Position numbers and translations under genes: made by a program | From: Burkholderiales bacterium | Lineage (GTDB): Bacteria; Pseudomonadota; Gammaproteobacteria; Burkholderiales; Burkholderiaceae | Assembly (NCBI GenBank): GCA_026225455.1 | Contig: JAMFSV010000010.1 | Location: forward strand, 1-36,049 | Length of the DNA stretch: 36,049 nucleotides | Direction of reading: 5' to 3' | The notes under the pieces: model-generated | Database searches by the model: none | Seen by the model: only the letters and a program-made list of their open reading frames with translations | What the model was told of the DNA's origin: nothing | Shown here: positions 25,554 to 34,303 of the stretch, in pieces | How the letters are laid out: each line of letters opens with the position of its first letter | Position numbering within the stretch: the first letter of the stretch is position 1

Positions 25554-26405
25554 TTAGTCGTGATGTGAAGCGCGCTGGCGCAATTCGGCCAGTTGCGCTT
25601 CGATCATCGCCGCATCTTCGGCTTCGGGACGCTCATCCAGATATAGCTGCAAGTCTTCCAGCGCAGCCCGCACAAAATTAAGCCGGGCATAGGCCATGCC
25701 GCGATCGCGGCGCTCTTCGATGTCGTGCGGCAATAAGATCACCAGCCGCTGCTGCACCGCCAGCAGGCGCTGCCAGCGTTCGGTCTGGAGGTAAATGGCC
25801 TTCAGATTGCGTAGCATGCGCGCCATGATTTCGCGCGGGCGGGCCGGTTGCAGCAGGCCGCGCAGGGTCTTCGACACCGAATCGCCGTGGGTCACCGGGC
25901 CCGAAACAAAGGGCTCCAGCATTTCGATCATTTCGGTTTCGTTAAGCGCTTCCCCGCTCACCGGGTCCATCATCACTTCGCCACCGGCCATCGTCACGCG
26001 CAGCAGAAAATGCCCCGGAAACGAAACTCCGCGCGCGGCCAGCCCAATTTGCTGGGCCATTTCAAGGTACAACACCGCGAGCGAAATCGGAATCCCGCGG
26101 CGCTTGTTCAACACCACATTCAGATAACTGTTGTCGGGATCGTAGTAATCGTTGAGATTGCCGGCAAAACCCAATTCGCGGTAGAAAAACTGGTTCAGCA
26201 TCTGCAGTTTCTGCACCACGTCGGCATCGCTGGTCAGGCGTCGCTTGAGCCGCATCATAAGGGCATCGATTTCGGCCAGGATGCCTTGCACGTCGAGGTC
26301 CGGATACGCATCCTGAGCCAGTGCCAAGGCGGCTTCAGTCAGCGGAAAACTCTCGTCTTCGGCCACCAGGCTGGTGAAATACTCAAGAATGCGAGTGGTT
26401 GTCAC
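25554..26405 (-). CDS. SirB1-like transglutaminase-fold protein with TPR-like C-terminus
   Basis: A 283-residue protein. The N-terminal two-thirds match the SirB1/transglutaminase-like core: LNQFFYRELGFAGNLNDYYD, NSYLNVVLNKRRGIPISLAV, GVSFPGHFLLRV and MMDPVSGEALNE. The usual transglutaminase cysteine position is occupied by non-cysteine residues, so it is probably not an active transglutaminase. The last roughly 90 residues form helical repeats (LLAVQQRLVILLPHDIEERR, MAYARLNFVRAALEDLQLYL). The start is a GTG whose first bases overlap the murJ stop (TGA within GTGA), with ggag inside murJ as ribosome binding site. It is translationally coupled to murJ. Function is not known with certainty. Confidence 0.85.
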   Translation of the reverse strand: MTTTRILEYFTSLVAEDESFPLTEAALALAQDAYPDLDVQGILAEIDALMMRLKRRLTSDADVVQKLQMLNQFFYRELGFAGNLNDYYDPDNSYLNVVLNKRRGIPISLAVLYLEMAQQIGLAARGVSFPGHFLLRVTMAGGEVMMDPVSGEALNETEMIEMLEPFVSGPVTHGDSVSKTLRGLLQPARPREIMARMLRNLKAIYLQTERWQRLLAVQQRLVILLPHDIEERRDRGMAYARLNFVRAALEDLQLYLDERPEAEDAAMIEAQLAELRQRASHHD

Positions 26406-27946
26406 TGCACGCGTCTCCGGAAATCCGTGTATTTAAATCCCATGATCCAGAGCATACCGAAATAAAGCACGGCCACCACGCCCAAGATTGCCCCGAGCAG
26501 CCCCATGCGCAGCATCGGGTGATGGCCCAGAGCGATCCAATCGAAATGATCGCGGCACCACAACATCACCGCAGCCAGCACCAGGCAAGCGCCCAGCAAT
26601 TGTACGAAAAACTTCATCCAGCCCGGCGACGGCGTATAAATACCGCGCCGGCGCAAGCCGATAAACAACAGCAAAGCGTTCAGGCAGGCACCGGCGCCGA
26701 TACTAAGCGCCAGCCCCGCGTGCTGAAATATAGGTACAAACAAGGTATTGCACAACTGCGTCACGCACAACACCGTCACCGCGATCTTGACCGGGGTTTT
26801 GATGTCCTGTTTGGCGTAAAAACCGGGTGCCAGGATCTTGATCAGAATCAGGCCGAGCAAACCGACGCCGTAGGCGGTCAGCGCATGCGACACCATGATT
26901 ACGTCGTGCCCGCCAAAGCGCCCGTAGTTAAACAAAGTGGCCGTCAGCGGTTCAGCAAACACAAACAGGGCAACGGCGCTGGGCACAGCCAGCAGAAAAG
27001 TCAGGCGCAGCCCCCAATCGAGCAAGGCCGAATATTCTTTGGGGTCGCCGTCGGCATGGGCTTTCGACAGGCTGGGCAGCAAAATAGTGCCCAGCGCCAC
27101 ACCCAGCAAGGCGGTCGGGAATTCCATCAGGCGGTCGGCATAGGCCAGCCACGACACGCTGCCGGGCGCCAGGCGCGAGGCGATATTGGTATTGATAATC
27201 AAGCTCAGTTGCGACACCGAAACCGCAAAAGTAGCCGGCACCATCTTGATCAGAACCCGTTTCACCCCCGGGTGCGCCAGCGCCCGCAGGGGATTGATGC
27301 CGATGCGCGGGACCATTGCGACGCGCGCCAGGCCCGGGATCTGCACCAGCAACTGCAGCATCCCCCCCGCCACCACCGCCATGGCCAGGGCGTAGATCGG
27401 GTGCGTCAGGTGCGGCGCGACAAACAGCGAGGCCACCACAAAACTGACGTTCAGCAGCACCGGGGCGAAAGCCGGCAAGGAAAAGTTCTTGTAGGTATTC
27501 AGCACGCCCGAAGCCAAGGACGTCAGCGAAATCAGCGTGATATACGGAAACATGATGCGGGTCATGGTGATCGCCGCCGCCTGCGCGTCCGGCCGCAAAC
27601 CGCTGGCAACCGCATACACCACCCAGGTGGCGCCGAGCACCCCGGCAATCGACAATAACACCAGCGCCCAGGCCAGCACCGTGGCCGTCGCATCGACCAG
27701 CAGTTTGGTCGCGTCGTGGCCCTCGCGGTTCTTGAATTCGGCGAGAATAGGCACAAAGGCTTGCGAAAACGCGCCTTCGGCCGATAATCGGCGTAACAGG
27801 TTGGGAATCCGGAAAGCGACGTTGAATGCGTCGGTATACTGGCTGGCGCCAAAGGCACGCGCGATTAAAGTTTCGCGGGCCAATCCGGTGATACGCGAGA
27901 GCAGCGTAAAGCCGCTGACGGTCAAAAGGGCTCTGAGTAAATTCAT
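26402..27946 (-). CDS. murJ: Lipid II flippase MurJ
   Basis: A 514-residue polytopic inner-membrane protein; ATG 27946 gives the canonical MNLLRALLTVSGFTLLSRIT start, and the 68 upstream in-frame residues are intergenic. The signature GLARETLIARAFGASQYTDAFNVAFRIPNLLRRLSAEGAF (in parts: GLARETLIARAFGAS, DAFNVAFRIPNLLRR, AEGAFSQAFVPI) is present. Further family blocks are ASGVLNTYKNFSLPAFAPVL and EFPTALLGVALGTILLPSLS. About fourteen membrane segments are visible. It flips lipid II across the inner membrane for peptidoglycan synthesis. Its last bases overlap the sirB1-like gene. A perfect -10 hexamer lies nine bases ahead of the ATG, which suggests a very short leader. Confidence 0.96.
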   Translation of the reverse strand: MNLLRALLTVSGFTLLSRITGLARETLIARAFGASQYTDAFNVAFRIPNLLRRLSAEGAFSQAFVPILAEFKNREGHDATKLLVDATATVLAWALVLLSIAGVLGATWVVYAVASGLRPDAQAAAITMTRIMFPYITLISLTSLASGVLNTYKNFSLPAFAPVLLNVSFVVASLFVAPHLTHPIYALAMAVVAGGMLQLLVQIPGLARVAMVPRIGINPLRALAHPGVKRVLIKMVPATFAVSVSQLSLIINTNIASRLAPGSVSWLAYADRLMEFPTALLGVALGTILLPSLSKAHADGDPKEYSALLDWGLRLTFLLAVPSAVALFVFAEPLTATLFNYGRFGGHDVIMVSHALTAYGVGLLGLILIKILAPGFYAKQDIKTPVKIAVTVLCVTQLCNTLFVPIFQHAGLALSIGAGACLNALLLFIGLRRRGIYTPSPGWMKFFVQLLGACLVLAAVMLWCRDHFDWIALGHHPMLRMGLLGAILGVVAVLYFGMLWIMGFKYTDFRRRVQ

Positions 27947-27955
27947 GTTGGCGGT

Positions 27956-27961
27956 ATTATA
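27956..27961 (-). promoter_or_regulatory. Consensus -10 element directly upstream of murJ
   Basis: A perfect tataat on the minus strand ends nine bases before the murJ ATG, so transcription would begin two to four bases ahead of the start codon. No good -35 is seen at 16-18 bp, and no Shine-Dalgarno sequence is present. Confidence 0.4.
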
Positions 27962-27991
27962 CGGTTCTCGTAGCGGGAATGGACGCAAGAA

Positions 27992-28021
27992 TTGCCAACA
28001 GGGCAAAAAATGCGCTATACT
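27992..28021 (+). promoter_or_regulatory. Sigma-70-type promoter pointing to rpsT
   Basis: A -35 ttgcca (27992-27997) and a -10 tatact (28016-28021) are 18 bp apart. The start would lie near 28028, giving an rpsT leader of about 260 nt. Confidence 0.55.
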
Positions 28022-28290
28022 CCGCGGTTCACGAGATGCACCCATAGGCATTAGTGCGCTAAATGTAGGCCCTTCAAAGCGTCGAGGTCGGCAAATAAGC
28101 GTGGCAATAAGTCGGGTGCGGGGTGTGGCGGTGGCAAGGTGTGGCGGCACAAATGTGGCGATGCATGCAGTCAGTACTTCCGTCTATTGCCGTCAGCCGA
28201 GCGCGCCCAGCGCACTCACTGCACTCTCTTTTTTGGCATTCGATGCATATCGAGTGCTGGTTGGTACAGGAAACAGGATAAGGAACCGTC

Positions 28291-28572
28291 ATGGCAAATA
28301 CCGCACAAGCTCGCAAGCGTGCCCGTCAGGGTGCTAAAGCCAATTCGCACAATTCGGCATTGCGTTCGAAACTGCGTACCGCAATCAAAGCTGTTCGCAA
28401 GGCTATCGAAACCGGCGACCAAGCTGCAGCGAACGAGATTTTCAAGAAGTCGTCCAAGACGCTGGATATCATCGCTGACAAGAACATCATTCACAAGAAC
28501 AAGGCTGCTCGCCATAAGAGCCGCCTGGCAGCTGCGATCAAGGGCCTGTCGGCCCCGGCTGCAGCACAGTAA
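28291..28572 (+). CDS. rpsT: 30S ribosomal protein S20
   Basis: A 93-residue, strongly basic protein of the small ribosomal subunit that binds 16S rRNA. The sequence [20 protein letters not shown], then [20 protein letters not shown] and [20 protein letters not shown] is the standard S20 three-helix pattern. A good ribosome binding site (aagga) precedes the ATG. It is monocistronic, with its own promoter upstream and a strong intrinsic terminator after the stop. Codon choice is more biased than in neighbouring genes, as expected for a highly expressed gene. Confidence 0.98.
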   Translation: MANTAQARKRARQGAKANSHNSALRSKLRTAIKAVRKAIETGDQAAANEIFKKSSKTLDIIADKNIIHKNKAARHKSRLAAAIKGLSAPAAAQ

Positions 28573-28630
28573 GGGCTCCGGCCCGCAGCCAGTCTGCAGG
28601 GTCTGACCCACCTGTTTCCTGTGTCTCAAC

Positions 28631-28657
28631 AAAAAGCCCGCGCGTTGCGGGCTTTTT
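28631..28657 (+). terminator. Intrinsic terminator after rpsT
   Basis: An 11-bp perfect stem, aaaaagcccgc (28631-28641) and gcgggcttttt (28647-28657), with a 5-nt loop ends in a T-run. Its A-run would also allow termination on the opposite strand, where DUF3579 transcripts arrive. Confidence 0.88.
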
Positions 28658-28845
28658 GCTTGGCTATTCGCGGGAGATAGAGGGTACGCAGCGGCAACAC
28701 AATACGCGGGAGAACGGTGGGATTGCGCCCGTCAAGGCTGTGGGGCAGGACTTGGGCATGGCGACATGGGCACAGTCGTGTCAGCGTGACCCGCCGACCG
28801 CAACGCGTCACGCGCGCCGGTTTAGCGACGACGGTTTAAGCCGGT

Positions 28846-29190
28846 TTAGCCGGCGCGGCTGATAGGCGTTGCCGCCACCGCCGGGGCATCCGGCAGTGAG
28901 CAAGCTTCCGTCACCAATAAGCCATTATCTTTCGCGAAACTCATCACGAAACTAAATGCCATCGGCTCCAGATCTCTCAAGCGTGCGTCGACTACGACAC
29001 ATTTGATATCGCCCAGCATGACGGGGCGCACATATAGCGAATAGCACAGGCGTGCGTTTGGGCCACGAGCACCGGGGCCAAACGCCGACATCACACCACA
29101 CAGGCGCTCCGACCAGTCGCTGGGCCGGAATCGCTTACCCGCAGTCGTGACACCTTGAATAAAGTATTCGGTTCGGGATTCGTCGGCCAT
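28846..29190 (-). CDS. DUF3579-family protein
   Basis: A 114-residue protein from ATG 29190; the longer frame upstream to 29301 lacks family character. The sequence TEYFIQGVTTAGKRFRPSDW, SERLCGVMSAFGPG, YSLYVRPVMLGDIKCVVVD and RLRDLEPMAFSFVMSFAKDN matches DUF3579, a small protein family of betaproteobacteria usually encoded beside argF. It is transcribed divergently from argF here. There are no membrane segments. Function is unknown. The ribosome binding site is weak. A set of ccggtttagc-like repeats around 28816-28850 follows the stop codon and can form an inverted repeat (gcgccgg/ccggcgc). Confidence 0.85.
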   Translation of the reverse strand: MADESRTEYFIQGVTTAGKRFRPSDWSERLCGVMSAFGPGARGPNARLCYSLYVRPVMLGDIKCVVVDARLRDLEPMAFSFVMSFAKDNGLLVTEACSLPDAPAVAATPISRAG

Positions 29191-29433
29191 ATCGCATTTT
29201 CTAGTGGACTGCTTTGAAGCTGACATATCCGGCAGGACCGGTGATTGACCCCGTCCGCCAAATTGCAGCGCAGCATAATTATAACTTACCCGCCCCTCCA
29301 ACGCAGCTTTAGAAGCAGCGCAACATCACCGCCCAACTCGTCAAAGACGGAAAAATCCTTTATGCTCTGAAGACTTATCTATCGGAGCTGCGGCAAGTCG
29401 GGGCTGCCCCCGTCTGAGCACCACAAGGGTTTC

Positions 29434-30363
29434 ATGAGCGCTAAACAAATTCGGCATTACCTGCAGTTCAAAGATCTCACCCGCGACGAATACGATTACA
29501 TTTTCGAGCGCGCGCGCATCCTGAAGCATAAATTCAAGAGCTACGAGACCTATCATCCGCTGCACGACCGCACCCTGGCGATGATTTTCGAGAAAAACTC
29601 GACGCGTACGCGCTTGTCGTTCGAAGCCGGCATCCACCAAATGGGCGGCCACGCGGTGTTTATGAACACGCGCGACACCCAATTGGGGCGCGGCGAGCCG
29701 ATCGAGGATGCGGCCCAGGTGATTTCACGGATGACCGACATCATCATGATCCGCACCTTCGGCCAGTCCATTTTGCAGCGTTTTGCCGATTCGTCGCGGG
29801 TGCCGGTGATCAACGGCCTGACCAACGAATATCATCCGTGCCAGGTGCTGGCCGATATTTTCACCTTTTATGAATGCCGCGAGCCGATTCGCGGCAAGAC
29901 GGTGACCTGGGTCGGCGACGCCAACAATATGGCTTACACCTGGATTGAAGCCGCCCACATCATGGGTTTCAAGCTCAATATCTCGACTCCGCCCGACTAC
30001 AAGATAGATCTGTCGCTGGTGCCGGCCGAGTTGCGCGGCGCGTTCCAGGAATACCCCGATCCTCACGAGGCTTGCATCGGAGCCGACCTGATCACCACCG
30101 ATGTGTGGACCAGCATGGGCTTCGAAGCGGAAAACGAAGTCCGCAAACAAGCCTTTGCCAGTTGGTGCGTCGATGCCGAAATGATGTCGCGCGCCAAGCC
30201 GGATGCCTTGTTTATGCATTGCCTGCCCGCCCATCGCGGCGAGGAAGTCACGGCCGAAGTCATCGACGGACCGCAAAGCGTGGTCTGGCAGGAAGCCGAG
30301 AACCGCCTGCATGTGCAAAAAGCCCTGATGGAATTTTTGCTGCTGGGCAAACTCAATAACTAA
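29434..30363 (+). CDS. argF: Ornithine carbamoyltransferase
   Basis: A 309-residue cytoplasmic enzyme that makes citrulline from ornithine and carbamoyl phosphate in arginine biosynthesis. The carbamoyl-phosphate motif STRTR is at residues 56-60, followed by LSFEAG. HPCQ is at 134-137, DVWTSMG at 223-229, and the ornithine-binding HCLPAHRG at 262-269. The length and end (ALMEFLLLGKLNN) are normal for the anabolic enzyme. The ribosome binding site is aaggg close to the ATG. The last four codons and the stop form the left arm of an unusual perfect inverted repeat. DUF3579 lies divergently upstream with a 243-bp gap. Confidence 0.98.
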   Translation: MSAKQIRHYLQFKDLTRDEYDYIFERARILKHKFKSYETYHPLHDRTLAMIFEKNSTRTRLSFEAGIHQMGGHAVFMNTRDTQLGRGEPIEDAAQVISRMTDIIMIRTFGQSILQRFADSSRVPVINGLTNEYHPCQVLADIFTFYECREPIRGKTVTWVGDANNMAYTWIEAAHIMGFKLNISTPPDYKIDLSLVPAELRGAFQEYPDPHEACIGADLITTDVWTSMGFEAENEVRKQAFASWCVDAEMMSRAKPDALFMHCLPAHRGEEVTAEVIDGPQSVVWQEAENRLHVQKALMEFLLLGKLNN

Positions 30364-30387
30364 AGACTCGTCTTTAGTTATTGAGTT
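30350..30387 (+). terminator. 18-bp perfect inverted repeat spanning the argF stop codon
   Basis: The arm aactcaataactaaagac (30350-30367) is exactly complementary to 30370-30387, with only tc between. The stem is A/T-rich, includes the last four argF codons and the TAA, and is not followed by a T-run. It could end transcription, protect the mRNA 3' end, or be a protein-binding palindrome. Confidence 0.55.
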
Positions 30388-30462
30388 GTATCCTTGGCTT
30401 AAATTTTTAAACTGCTGCAGCGCGCCGAAGCATCCGTCCGGTACGTTGCAGCATCTGCCTCG

Positions 30463-30496
30463 GCCTCAACCCCAGCCTCAACCCCAGCCTCACCCC
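30463..30496. repeat. Short tandem repeat, 12-bp unit
   Basis: The unit gcctcaacccca occurs at 30463-30474 and 30475-30486, with a third partial copy at 30487-30496. It lies in the 284-bp gap between argF and the YdjM-like gene. A -10-like tatact at 30610-30615 is the only other signal noted in that gap. Confidence 0.8.
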
Positions 30497-30647
30497 GGCC
30501 CTGAGCGCAGGCATTGCGCCACGGCCCTGGACCAATAATGCGGCCGACTTGTTGGGGGCGTGGAACCAGGCCAGCCAAAGTCACGCCCAAGCACCTCGCA
30601 GTCTGCCGCTATACTCGCACTCCACGGCATTTGCGCAGCACAACCTC

Positions 30648-31154
30648 ATGGCATCCAACAAAGCACACCACGCCACCGGCTGGGCCGCAGGACTGATGGC
30701 CGCCGCCGTCATCAGCCGCACCGGCGGCGGTGCGCCGCATTACATCGCGGGTCTGTGCGGTTTTTTGATGGCACTGGCGGGCGCGACCGCGCCGGACTGG
30801 CTTGAAGTCGCCTGGTGGTCGCGCAAACGCCAGCTCTGGATTACGCATAGGACGCTGACCCATTGGGGCCTGGGCTGGGTCGCGCTGCTGATTCTGTCGT
30901 ACCACTGGCTGGGTCTGCACCTGGTCGCGGCCCTGAGCTTCGGTTTCGCCGCCGGCGGCTTGATGCATCTGCTGGCCGATTGGCCGAATCCGCTGGGCGT
31001 ACCCTGGATTTTTGGCCGGCATTCGTTGAATTGGTGGAACAGCGGCCGCTGCGATCTGCTGGTGGTCGCGGCAGCCTGGGTCGCCGCGTTATTGGTGTCG
31101 GACCATATGTGGTTTCACGATCTGCATAGCTTGCAGGTGCTGCATAGTCTTTGA
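30648..31154 (+). CDS. YdjM-like membrane-bound putative metal-dependent hydrolase
   Basis: A 168-residue membrane protein; ATG 30648 is preferred because the family N-terminus MASNKAHHATGWAAGLMAA begins there. Several conserved polar residues sit in membrane or membrane-edge positions: NKAHHATGW, TAPDWLE, THRTLTHWG and HLLADWPNPLGV. This His/Asp pattern defines the YdjM family (LexA-controlled inner-membrane putative hydrolases, PF04307). Four to five membrane segments are visible. The substrate is unknown. No LexA box was recognised upstream, and the ribosome binding site is weak. A -10-like tatact lies 33 bases before the ATG. It converges on murB. Confidence 0.8.
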   Translation: MASNKAHHATGWAAGLMAAAVISRTGGGAPHYIAGLCGFLMALAGATAPDWLEVAWWSRKRQLWITHRTLTHWGLGWVALLILSYHWLGLHLVAALSFGFAAGGLMHLLADWPNPLGVPWIFGRHSLNWWNSGRCDLLVVAAAWVAALLVSDHMWFHDLHSLQVLHSL

Positions 31155-31238
31155 ATTCAGCCGGCGCGACCCAAGGTTGCAGTAAAGGCGGGACCGGCTT
31201 AGGCAGTGGCCATTCAAGACGACGGCAGGGTCAAAAAC

Positions 31239-32258
31239 TCACACCACCACCGGCTCGGCTTCCAGCTCCACGCCAAAGCGCTGGTGCACGCTGGCGCGTA
31301 TCGCCGCGGCCAGGGCCAGGATGGCCGGTCCGTCGGCGCCGCCGCGATTCACCAATACCAGCGCCTGGCGTGGATGAACCCCTGCGGCACCCAGCGCGCG
31401 CCCTTTCCAGCCACACTGATCGATCAGCCAGCCGGCCGCCAGCTTGAACCGGCCGTCCGCTTGCACATAGGACACCAGACCCGGTTCGCGTGCTTTCAGT
31501 GTCTCGAACTGCGCGGCCGGAACCACTGGATTTTTGAAAAAACTACCGGCGTTGCCGATCACGGCCGGGTCCGGCAATTTGCTGCGGCGTATCTCCACCA
31601 CCGCATCGAAAATATCCTGGGCGCTCGCTTGGCCGATGCCGCGTGCGGTCAGCGCATGGGCCACATCGGCGTAATTCGCCCGCGCCTGCCACTGCTTGGG
31701 CAAACGAAATGTGACCGCAACAATCAAAAAACGCCCGCGTCCCTGGTTTTTGAAAAAGCTGTCGCGATAGCCGAACTGACAAGCCGCCGCGTCGAACTCC
31801 CGGCTCTCGCCTGTGCCCAGGTCCACCCCGCGCACGCGCTCGACATATTCGGCCAGTTCCAGCCCATAAGCGCCGATATTCTGGATCGGCGCAGCACCCA
31901 CGGTGCCGGGAATCAAAGCCAGGTTTTCCAGGCCGGGCCAGCCTTGTTGCAAGGTCCAGGCGACAAAATCGTGCCATACCTCACCTGCCGCCGCTTCCAC
32001 ATAAAAAGCCTGCGCGTCCTGACGCACCAAGCGCCGGCCTTGCAGGCGCATGAGCCAGACGACCCCATCGAAGGCCCCGGCAAGCACCACATTGCTGCCG
32101 CCGCCGAGCACCAGCCGCGGCAAACCGATCAGTCGCGGCTCGCTCAGCAGGGCAGACACATCGCTTTGGTGCCGCACGGTGCAAGCGTAGCGCGCCCGCA
32201 CGTCGAAACCGAAGGTGTTGTAGGGTAATAAGGAAAAATCGGCGCTCAGGTCAACCAT
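31239..32258 (-). CDS. murB: UDP-N-acetylenolpyruvoylglucosamine reductase
   Basis: A 339-residue flavoenzyme from ATG 32258; a GTG four codons upstream is an alternative. It reduces enolpyruvyl-UDP-GlcNAc to UDP-MurNAc with NADPH, an early step of peptidoglycan synthesis. FAD-binding features are [20 protein letters not shown], and [17 protein letters not shown]. The family block YRDSFFKN is followed by the catalytic serine in [10 protein letters not shown], and [20 protein letters not shown] precedes the C-terminal glutamate in ELEAEPVVV. The Tyr-loop and extra domain place it with the E. coli-type (type I) enzymes. Length is normal. It is divergent from yajQ and no clear Shine-Dalgarno sequence is seen. 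Confidence 0.96.
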   Translation of the reverse strand: MVDLSADFSLLPYNTFGFDVRARYACTVRHQSDVSALLSEPRLIGLPRLVLGGGSNVVLAGAFDGVVWLMRLQGRRLVRQDAQAFYVEAAAGEVWHDFVAWTLQQGWPGLENLALIPGTVGAAPIQNIGAYGLELAEYVERVRGVDLGTGESREFDAAACQFGYRDSFFKNQGRGRFLIVAVTFRLPKQWQARANYADVAHALTARGIGQASAQDIFDAVVEIRRSKLPDPAVIGNAGSFFKNPVVPAAQFETLKAREPGLVSYVQADGRFKLAAGWLIDQCGWKGRALGAAGVHPRQALVLVNRGGADGPAILALAAAIRASVHQRFGVELEAEPVVV

Positions 32259-32363
32259 GGGTTTCGGCACATCTAGTTTCAGCGAATCGAATCGACGGCA
32301 ATCTGCGGTACCGCGCCCCAGGGCACCGATCGACCGTTAAATGACGGTGATGTGCCTGGAAGC

Positions 32364-32392
32364 TTGGGCAAATCAGACTGCACCGGTAAAAT
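32364..32392 (+). promoter_or_regulatory. Sigma-70-type promoter of yajQ
   Basis: A -35 ttgggc (32364-32369) and a -10 taaaat (32387-32392) are separated by 17 bp. The start would lie about 80 bases before the yajQ ATG. Confidence 0.5.
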
Positions 32393-32478
32393 AGTGCAAC
32401 ATGCAATTATAGCGAGCGCGGTGGAACAAGCTACCATCGGCTACCATTGCTCAGCGCCCCATCTAAAGGAAAAACACC

Positions 32479-32964
32479 ATGCCATCGTTTGACGTCGTCT
32501 GCGAAGCCAATATGATCGAAGTCAAAAACGCGGTCGAGCAGGCCACCAAGGAAATCTCGACCCGCTTCGACTTCAAGGGTTCGGATGCACGGATCGAACA
32601 CAAGGAAAACGATCTGACCTTATTCGCCGACGACGACTTCAAACTCGGCCAGGTCAAGGACGTGCTGATTTCAAAGCTGGCCAAACGGAATGTCGATGTG
32701 CGTTTCCTCGATTACGGCAAGGTCGAGAAAATCGGCGGCGACAAGATCAAGCAAGTGGTCACGATCAAGAAAGGCGTATCCGGCGATTTATCCAAGAAGA
32801 TCGTGCGCCTGATCAAGGACAGCAAGATCAAGGTCCAAGGCAGCATCCAGGGCGATGCGGTGCGCGTTTCGGGCACCAAACGCGACGACCTGCAGGCGGT
32901 GATGGCGCTGCTGCGCAAAGATGTCACCGACACCCCGCTGGACTTCAACAATTTTCGCGATTAA
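32479..32964 (+). CDS. yajQ: YajQ-family nucleotide-binding protein
   Basis: A 161-residue soluble protein with two ferredoxin-like subdomains. The sequence [20 protein letters not shown], then [59 protein letters not shown] and [20 protein letters not shown] shows every conserved block, and the ending PLDFNNFRD is typical. Members bind nucleic acids, and some bind cyclic di-GMP or GTP. The effector in this species is not known. It has a good aagga ribosome binding site and its own promoter candidate. It ends 25 bases from the convergent plsY. Confidence 0.97.
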   Translation: MPSFDVVCEANMIEVKNAVEQATKEISTRFDFKGSDARIEHKENDLTLFADDDFKLGQVKDVLISKLAKRNVDVRFLDYGKVEKIGGDKIKQVVTIKKGVSGDLSKKIVRLIKDSKIKVQGSIQGDAVRVSGTKRDDLQAVMALLRKDVTDTPLDFNNFRD

Positions 32965-32989
32965 CTTTCACCCGTAGCCTCAACCAGAC

Positions 32990-33625
32990 TTACGCCTTGG
33001 GCGCTTTCCTGGCGCCCAGGCGGCTTTCCTTGCCCTGCAACAGGTTGCCGATATTTTTGCTGTGGCGGTAGATCAGCAAAGCGCTCATGACGAAGATCGC
33101 GCTTAACTCGGCGCCATTGCTGGTGCCGAACATAAAGAAATAGAATACCGGCGCAAAAATGGCCGAGATCAGCGCCGCCAGCGACGAGTAGCGCAGGAAA
33201 AACGCAATGATCAGCCAGGTGGCCGCCGTCGCCAGTCCCAGCACCGGGTTGATCGCCAATAACACGCCCGCCGCCGTCGCCACGCCTTTGCCGCCCTTGA
33301 AGCGGAAAAACACCGGGTACAAATGCCCGACAAATACCGCGATCGCCGCCAAGGCGACAGCTTCGTCGCCCAGGTTAAAACGGTCGCCATAATGCGCCAC
33401 CAAAAACACCGCCAGCCAGCCCTTGAAGGCATCGCCGAGCAAAGTCAGCACAGCGGCCAGCTTATTGCCGCTACGCAGCACATTGGTCGCACCGGGATTT
33501 TTCGAGCCGTAGGAGCGCGGATCGTCCAGGCCCATTGAGGCGCTCACGATCACGGCAAACGAGATTGAGCCGATCAGATAGGCCAACACCACCACGACCA
33601 GATCCGCAACCAGATTAAGCATCAT
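32990..33625 (-). CDS. plsY: Glycerol-3-phosphate acyltransferase PlsY
   Basis: A 211-residue inner-membrane enzyme that transfers the acyl group of acyl-phosphate to glycerol-3-phosphate, the first step of phospholipid synthesis. ATG 33625 is preferred because aaggtg lies nine bases before it; the GTG at 33637 lies within that site. The three signature loops are seen: [26 protein letters not shown] with [10 protein letters not shown], and [17 protein letters not shown]. Five membrane segments are present. The C-terminal basic tail ([17 protein letters not shown]) is normal. It lies downstream of ybaK in the same orientation with a gap of 123 bp. Confidence 0.96.
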   Translation of the reverse strand: MMLNLVADLVVVVLAYLIGSISFAVIVSASMGLDDPRSYGSKNPGATNVLRSGNKLAAVLTLLGDAFKGWLAVFLVAHYGDRFNLGDEAVALAAIAVFVGHLYPVFFRFKGGKGVATAAGVLLAINPVLGLATAATWLIIAFFLRYSSLAALISAIFAPVFYFFMFGTSNGAELSAIFVMSALLIYRHSKNIGNLLQGKESRLGARKAPKA

Positions 33626-33748
33626 TTTTACTTGCACCTTTTTTTAGCATTGAGTCGAGCATTCAGGGTCGCGTGAATTGTACCGAAGCTCGAAGCCGTA
33701 ACCTATGGTGACAAACGCCGATACATTACCGTGCAATAAACCGGCCGC

Positions 33749-34240
33749 TCATTCGGTACTGGCGCAGTGCACCGGCTTTGCCTGCAGTAACTGAATCAGG
33801 ATGGCCGGATCGAGGCTAAGCAGGTAGCCGCGCCGGCCGCCATTCAAATAGATGGTCTCGATCTCAAGCACACCCGCCTCGACATAAACCGGCATGGCCT
33901 TTTTCAGGCCAAACGGCGAGGTTCCGCCGACCAGATAACCGGAATGCCGGTTGGCAACTTCGGGCTTGCAGGGTTCAATGCGTTTCGCCCCGATCTGCCG
34001 CGCCAGGTTTTTGGTCGATACCGTGCGGTCGCCATGCATCAAGACGATCAGCGGTTTGGCGTGCTCGTCCTCCATCACCAGGGTCTTGACCACATGATGT
34101 TCGTCGACCCCAAGCTGGCGCGCCGACTCGCCGGTGCCGCCGTGCTCGACATAGTCATAGGGGTGCTCGCCGAAATTGACTTGATGCAGGCGCAGAAATT
34201 GCGTCGCGGGTGTTTCCGATATGTGTTTGGTTTTACTCAT
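33749..34240 (-). CDS. ybaK: Cys-tRNA(Pro)/Cys-tRNA(Cys) deacylase, YbaK/EbsC family
   Basis: A 163-residue editing enzyme that hydrolyses mischarged Cys-tRNA(Pro). The catalytic-type lysine is Lys52 in HHVVKTLVME. Other conserved blocks are YVEHGGTGESARQLGVDEHH, the VLMHGDRTVSTKNLARQIGA stretch, GYLVGGTSPFGLKKAMPVY and NGGRRGYLLSLDP, all typical of YbaK. The N-terminus MSKTKHISETPATQFL is canonical. It lies between xerD (63 bp upstream) and plsY, same strand. Confidence 0.94.
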   Translation of the reverse strand: MSKTKHISETPATQFLRLHQVNFGEHPYDYVEHGGTGESARQLGVDEHHVVKTLVMEDEHAKPLIVLMHGDRTVSTKNLARQIGAKRIEPCKPEVANRHSGYLVGGTSPFGLKKAMPVYVEAGVLEIETIYLNGGRRGYLLSLDPAILIQLLQAKPVHCASTE

Positions 34241-34303
34241 GATGGGCGATATTGTATCCGCCCGCGGCGGCCCACGAAACCAAGGGCCGCGACGAAACCG
34301 GCA

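Larger units (their letters stand above)
27947..28290. other. murJ-rpsT divergent intergenic region
   Basis: 344 bp without a gene. It contains the murJ -10 element and the plus-strand promoter at 27992-28021. The rpsT leader contains repeated gtgtggcgg words (28123-28131 and 28139-28147) and an imperfect palindrome around 28238-28257 shortly before the rpsT ribosome binding site. Confidence 0.5.

Noticed and set aside
26399-27658. 419-codon plus-strand frame opposite murJ
   Set aside because: MurJ is fully supported; this frame is Gln/His/Arg-rich with no motif.
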